Below, piece after piece: positions 61,550-64,000 of a stretch of 64,000 bases of DNA. A model generated the notes under the pieces. The model was not told the DNA's origin. It saw only the letters and a list, made by a program, of their open reading frames with translations, and did not search any database. The first letter of the stretch is position 1; each line of letters begins with the position of its first letter. Source of the DNA: Moorena producens 3L (GTDB lineage Bacteria; Cyanobacteriota; Cyanobacteriia; Cyanobacteriales; Coleofasciculaceae); NCBI RefSeq assembly GCF_000211815.1, contig NZ_GL890825.1, positions 174,502-238,501 on the forward strand, given 5' to 3'. The translations under genes were made by a program, and so were the position numbers.

Positions 61550-63277
61550 TCAATACTTCCGCTCTTTCGGTTCAAACAAGGTCATGCTTACCGGTTTATA
61601 TTGCAGGTCAATACCTGCGGATGAGTAAAAAGCTAGGGTGTGTTTGAGAAAATTGGGATCATCCCGTTGGGGATAATCCTCCCGGCTATGGGCACCCCGG
61701 CTTTCTCGTCGGTTCAGGGCAGATGTAAGAATGATTTCTCCGACTATCATTAAATTGCGCAGTTCCAAGGCTTCGATAATTTCCGTGTTCCAACAGTTGC
61801 CTTTGTCATCCAAATAAATTTGCTGGTACTGTTGTTTCAATTGTTCCAGTTGGTTTAACCCCTCCTCCATGGAAGCTTGGTTACGGAAAACGCCACAGAA
61901 TTGGGTCATACAGTCTTGGAAGGCTTGACGCAACTGGTTAAGCCGTAAGGTGCCAGATTTTTCCACAAGGGCTTTGATTTTTGCCTGGGCTGCATTGAGG
62001 TAGGATTGCTCATCAATGTCTGGTAACTTCCGGTCTTGGACGTATTTTGCGATCGCAGCACCAGTTCTTTTGCCATAAACGACACATTCCAACAGGGAAT
62101 TACTCCCGAGGCGATTTGCCCCATGAACAGAGATACAGGCTGATTCCCCAGCGGCAAAGAAGCCCTCAATTAACCCATCTTTACCACTATGGACTTGCCC
62201 ATCGGTGTTGACAGGGATTCCCCCCATGGAGTAGTGGGCAGTTGGTCGTACTGGCATTGGTTGATGTACTGCGTCAATACCAAGCAAGCGATGGGCTTCT
62301 TCCCAGCAAAACGGAATCCGACTCATAATCTTGTCTTTGCCCATATGGCGCAGGTCAAGGTAAACAAAAGGTCCACCTGCACTGCCATCAGGATGAATTC
62401 CACGACCAGCTCTGAGTTCTAGGGTAATCGCTCTTGAAGTAATATCCCGGGGTGCCAGTTCCATTTGTTTGGGGGCGTAGTCGCTCATAAAGCGATCACC
62501 TTCTGAGTTAATCAGATAAGCCCCTTCCCCTCGTACCGCCTCAGAAATCAAAACCCCCACCGGATACAAGCCCGTAGGGTGAAACTGTACAAACTCCATA
62601 TCTTCCAAAGGCACCCCAGCCAGAGCTGACATTGCCAGACCATCCCCAGTGGAGGCAAAGTCATTGGAGGTCGTATTAAATACCCGTCCATAACCCCCGG
62701 TAGCGAACATGACAGCTTTTGCCCGTACTACTTCCACCTTCGTGTCTAGGAGCTGGAACATAACCACCCCTTTTGCCTGACCCTCTTCCAAAATCAGCTG
62801 CATAACGTACCACTCATCGTAGAGTTTGACACCGTTATGCCGGAGATTGTTCACCAGTTCATGCAAAATGGCGTGACCCGTCTTATCTGCCGCGTAGCAA
62901 GTGCGCCGATGGGAATGACCTCCAAAAGCCCTCTGAGCAATCCGACCATCCGGTAAGCGGGAAAACAGCACCCCCATGTGTTCCAGCTCAATGACTACCT
63001 CTGGAGCCTCTTTGGTGAGGATTTCTACTGCATCCTGGTCTGCCAAGTAGTCAGACCCTTTAACCGTGTCAAAGGCATGGGCTTCCCAGCTATCGGACGC
63101 ATCAACATTCTTCAGAGTAGCTGCCATACCCCCTTGGGCAGCCACCGAATGGGAACGAATTGGGTGAGTTTTAGCCACAAGGGCGACATCCAGCTTAGGC
63201 TCAGAGCGTTTAATCTCTAAAGCAGCGCGACATCCAGCTAATCCCCCACCGACAATAATGACATCGTGTTCTAGCAT
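61550..63277 (-). CDS. sdhA: succinate dehydrogenase/fumarate reductase flavoprotein subunit
   Basis: SdhA oxidises succinate to fumarate with covalent FAD, feeding electrons to quinone. The 575-aa protein has DVIIVGGGLAGCRAALE (dinucleotide site) and RSHSVAAQGGMAATL with H43 in the place of the FAD-linked His. Further on are HSHRRTCYAADKTGHAI, MEFVQFHPTGLYPVGVLISE, AVRGEGAYLINSEGDR, RPTAHYSMGGIPVN and GANRLGSNSLLECVVYG. The C-terminal helical domain has NRRESRGAHSREDYP, the conserved Arg/His block. No sdhB or sdhCD is adjacent, as is usual in cyanobacteria. Confidence 0.96.
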   Translation of the reverse strand: MLEHDVIIVGGGLAGCRAALEIKRSEPKLDVALVAKTHPIRSHSVAAQGGMAATLKNVDASDSWEAHAFDTVKGSDYLADQDAVEILTKEAPEVVIELEHMGVLFSRLPDGRIAQRAFGGHSHRRTCYAADKTGHAILHELVNNLRHNGVKLYDEWYVMQLILEEGQAKGVVMFQLLDTKVEVVRAKAVMFATGGYGRVFNTTSNDFASTGDGLAMSALAGVPLEDMEFVQFHPTGLYPVGVLISEAVRGEGAYLINSEGDRFMSDYAPKQMELAPRDITSRAITLELRAGRGIHPDGSAGGPFVYLDLRHMGKDKIMSRIPFCWEEAHRLLGIDAVHQPMPVRPTAHYSMGGIPVNTDGQVHSGKDGLIEGFFAAGESACISVHGANRLGSNSLLECVVYGKRTGAAIAKYVQDRKLPDIDEQSYLNAAQAKIKALVEKSGTLRLNQLRQAFQDCMTQFCGVFRNQASMEEGLNQLEQLKQQYQQIYLDDKGNCWNTEIIEALELRNLMIVGEIILTSALNRRESRGAHSREDYPQRDDPNFLKHTLAFYSSAGIDLQYKPVSMTLFEPKERKY

Positions 63278-63300
63278 CTCGGTCGTATTATGGAATCCGA

Positions 63301-63365
63301 ATTCCTATTTTATGCTCTAGGTTATAGCCTCTAGGCATCTAGCCTCTAGGCATCTAGCCCCTAGG
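63301..63365. repeat. 15-bp tandem repeat after sdhA start
   Basis: GCCTCTAGGCATCTA occurs twice in tandem (about 63328-63357) with partial units on each side. It is one of the few arrays here with a 15-bp, not 7-bp, unit. Confidence 0.8.
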
Positions 63366-63461
63366 ATTCTGACAAAGAATGAAGCGCCCCTCATCAAGCA
63401 CGGAGGCTCTCAACTCTCCTTCCCCGGGTTCTGAAAAAGCCGGGGATGGTTCGGATTCTCT

Positions 63462-63773
63462 TCAACCGGTCGCCTCAATCGGTTTCTGTCTAGGCGCTCT
63501 GCCGACCGCTGTTGATGTGGTTTCCTCCTCTTCCATCTGAGCAATTTCAATATGGTTTAACAATGTAGTCACGAAGGCAAAGAGCAGGAAGGGCAGAGAT
63601 AGTACCAAAATCAGCCCGACAGTTGCCAGAGCGTAAATTTGGCGGTCAGCACTCCAAAGAGCTAAGGCTGAGGCGAGACTCAGGAAAATTACGATTAACC
63701 AAACCATAATTTGTCCATAAATGTCACCAAAGCTTAGGGTGCAGACAATGCGATATCGTTGTAAGTTATCCAT
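63462..63773 (-). CDS. small two-helix membrane protein
   Basis: This is a 103-aa protein of unknown function, probably conserved in cyanobacteria. Two hydrophobic segments lie at about residues 18-38 (IMVWLIVIFLSLASALALWS region) and 46-70 (YALATVGLILVLSLPFLLFA). An acidic MEEEETTS stretch and a basic RAPRQKP tail follow. ATG 63773 is preferred over an in-frame GTG at 63788. It precedes sdhA on the minus strand, but an ~185-bp gap with repeats separates them. Confidence 0.68.
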   Translation of the reverse strand: MDNLQRYRIVCTLSFGDIYGQIMVWLIVIFLSLASALALWSADRQIYALATVGLILVLSLPFLLFAFVTTLLNHIEIAQMEEEETTSTAVGRAPRQKPIEATG

Positions 63774-64000
63774 GGCATCTCTTGACACATTTCTTTATTT
63801 TTGTGACATACTCCCGACGCTGACAAGCGCGGTACAGCGCGGGCTTCTTACCAACTCCAGCCATCGCTTCGGATACTCGGTAAGCTTTATTAACGACACG
63901 GGATGCCCCTCCGCGCCGGAACAATACAAGAAGTTCTAGAACCAAAGTACTGCAGGTGCGAGCCCGTTGGTGCGACCCAAGGCCGGGTTCCCCGGCCTTG
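63774..64000. repeat. window end with a cut GGTGCG palindrome
   Basis: The last 32 bases (from 63969) begin GGTGCGACCCAAGGCC and continue into a CCCGGCCTTG arm cut by the window end. It is the same core as the palindrome inside the transposase remnant (10991-11034). No gene is supported in this stretch. Confidence 0.7.

Overview
The window is chromosomal DNA from a filamentous cyanobacterium, most like the repeat-rich marine Moorena (Moorea) group; the genus is an inference. A photosystem I gene (psaK), many HIP1-type GCGATCGC octamers, a DUF2808 protein, a Wzm/Wzt sugar exporter and a very large load of small palindromic and short tandem repeats point to a cyanobacterium. No rRNA, tRNA or CRISPR array was seen.

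Layout. Positions 1-9400 hold housekeeping and transport genes: pyrD (with an in-frame minisatellite insertion), a PhzF-like enzyme, a DUF2808 protein, a PlsC-like acyltransferase, a small membrane protein, two half-size GDT1 (TMEM165-type) proteins, psaK, and a nickel/cobalt ECF-type cassette (lipoprotein, NikL-like, NikM/CbiM-like). Positions 9400-13090 are an accessory patch: a decayed IS4-type transposase carrying three small palindromes, several repeat elements, one small conserved cyanobacterial gene and a strong terminator. mraY follows (13094-14236), then a repeat-filled gap with what looks like a tnpB-less IS200/IS605-type remnant.

Positions 15292-55955 are one long minus-strand surface-polysaccharide locus of about 30 genes. 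In transcription order it starts with the ABC exporter wzm-wzt, followed by a hexapeptide acetyltransferase, a GT8-like transferase and a 2OG-Fe(II) oxygenase. Next come kdsD, a large secreted SGNH esterase with three CBM6 modules and RTX-like repeats, and kdsB. A CgeB-type transferase, a methyltransferase, a GT-C (PMT-type) transferase, a polyprenyl-phosphate-sugar synthase and a TVP38 membrane protein follow. Then come a GT2 enzyme, an MBOAT/SGNH O-acetylation pair, a GT-A transferase, kdsA-kdsC, and a run of GT4/GT2 glycosyltransferases with a Wzy/WaaL-type membrane protein. It ends in a second 2OG-Fe(II) oxygenase. The four Kdo genes (kdsA, B, C, D) would take ribulose-5-phosphate to CMP-Kdo, so the product is likely a Kdo-containing, acetylated and methylated glycan exported by the ABC pathway.

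Positions 56836-63788 return to ordinary genes: an SLC13/RCK_C permease, a conserved protein with a basic tail, a TPR protein, sdhA and a small membrane protein.

The most unusual theme is the repeats. Tandem arrays with at least ten different unit sequences nearly all have a 7-bp period, and several sit inside short elements with conserved inverted ends (one family with TATAGCG/GAGGTAC ends, another with GTAAGCATT/AATGCTTAC ends). A third family is palindromes of about 41-51 bp that share GGTGCG/CGCACC tips but have different cores. These repeats enter genes in frame (pyrD, a transposase) and abut stop codons of locus genes.
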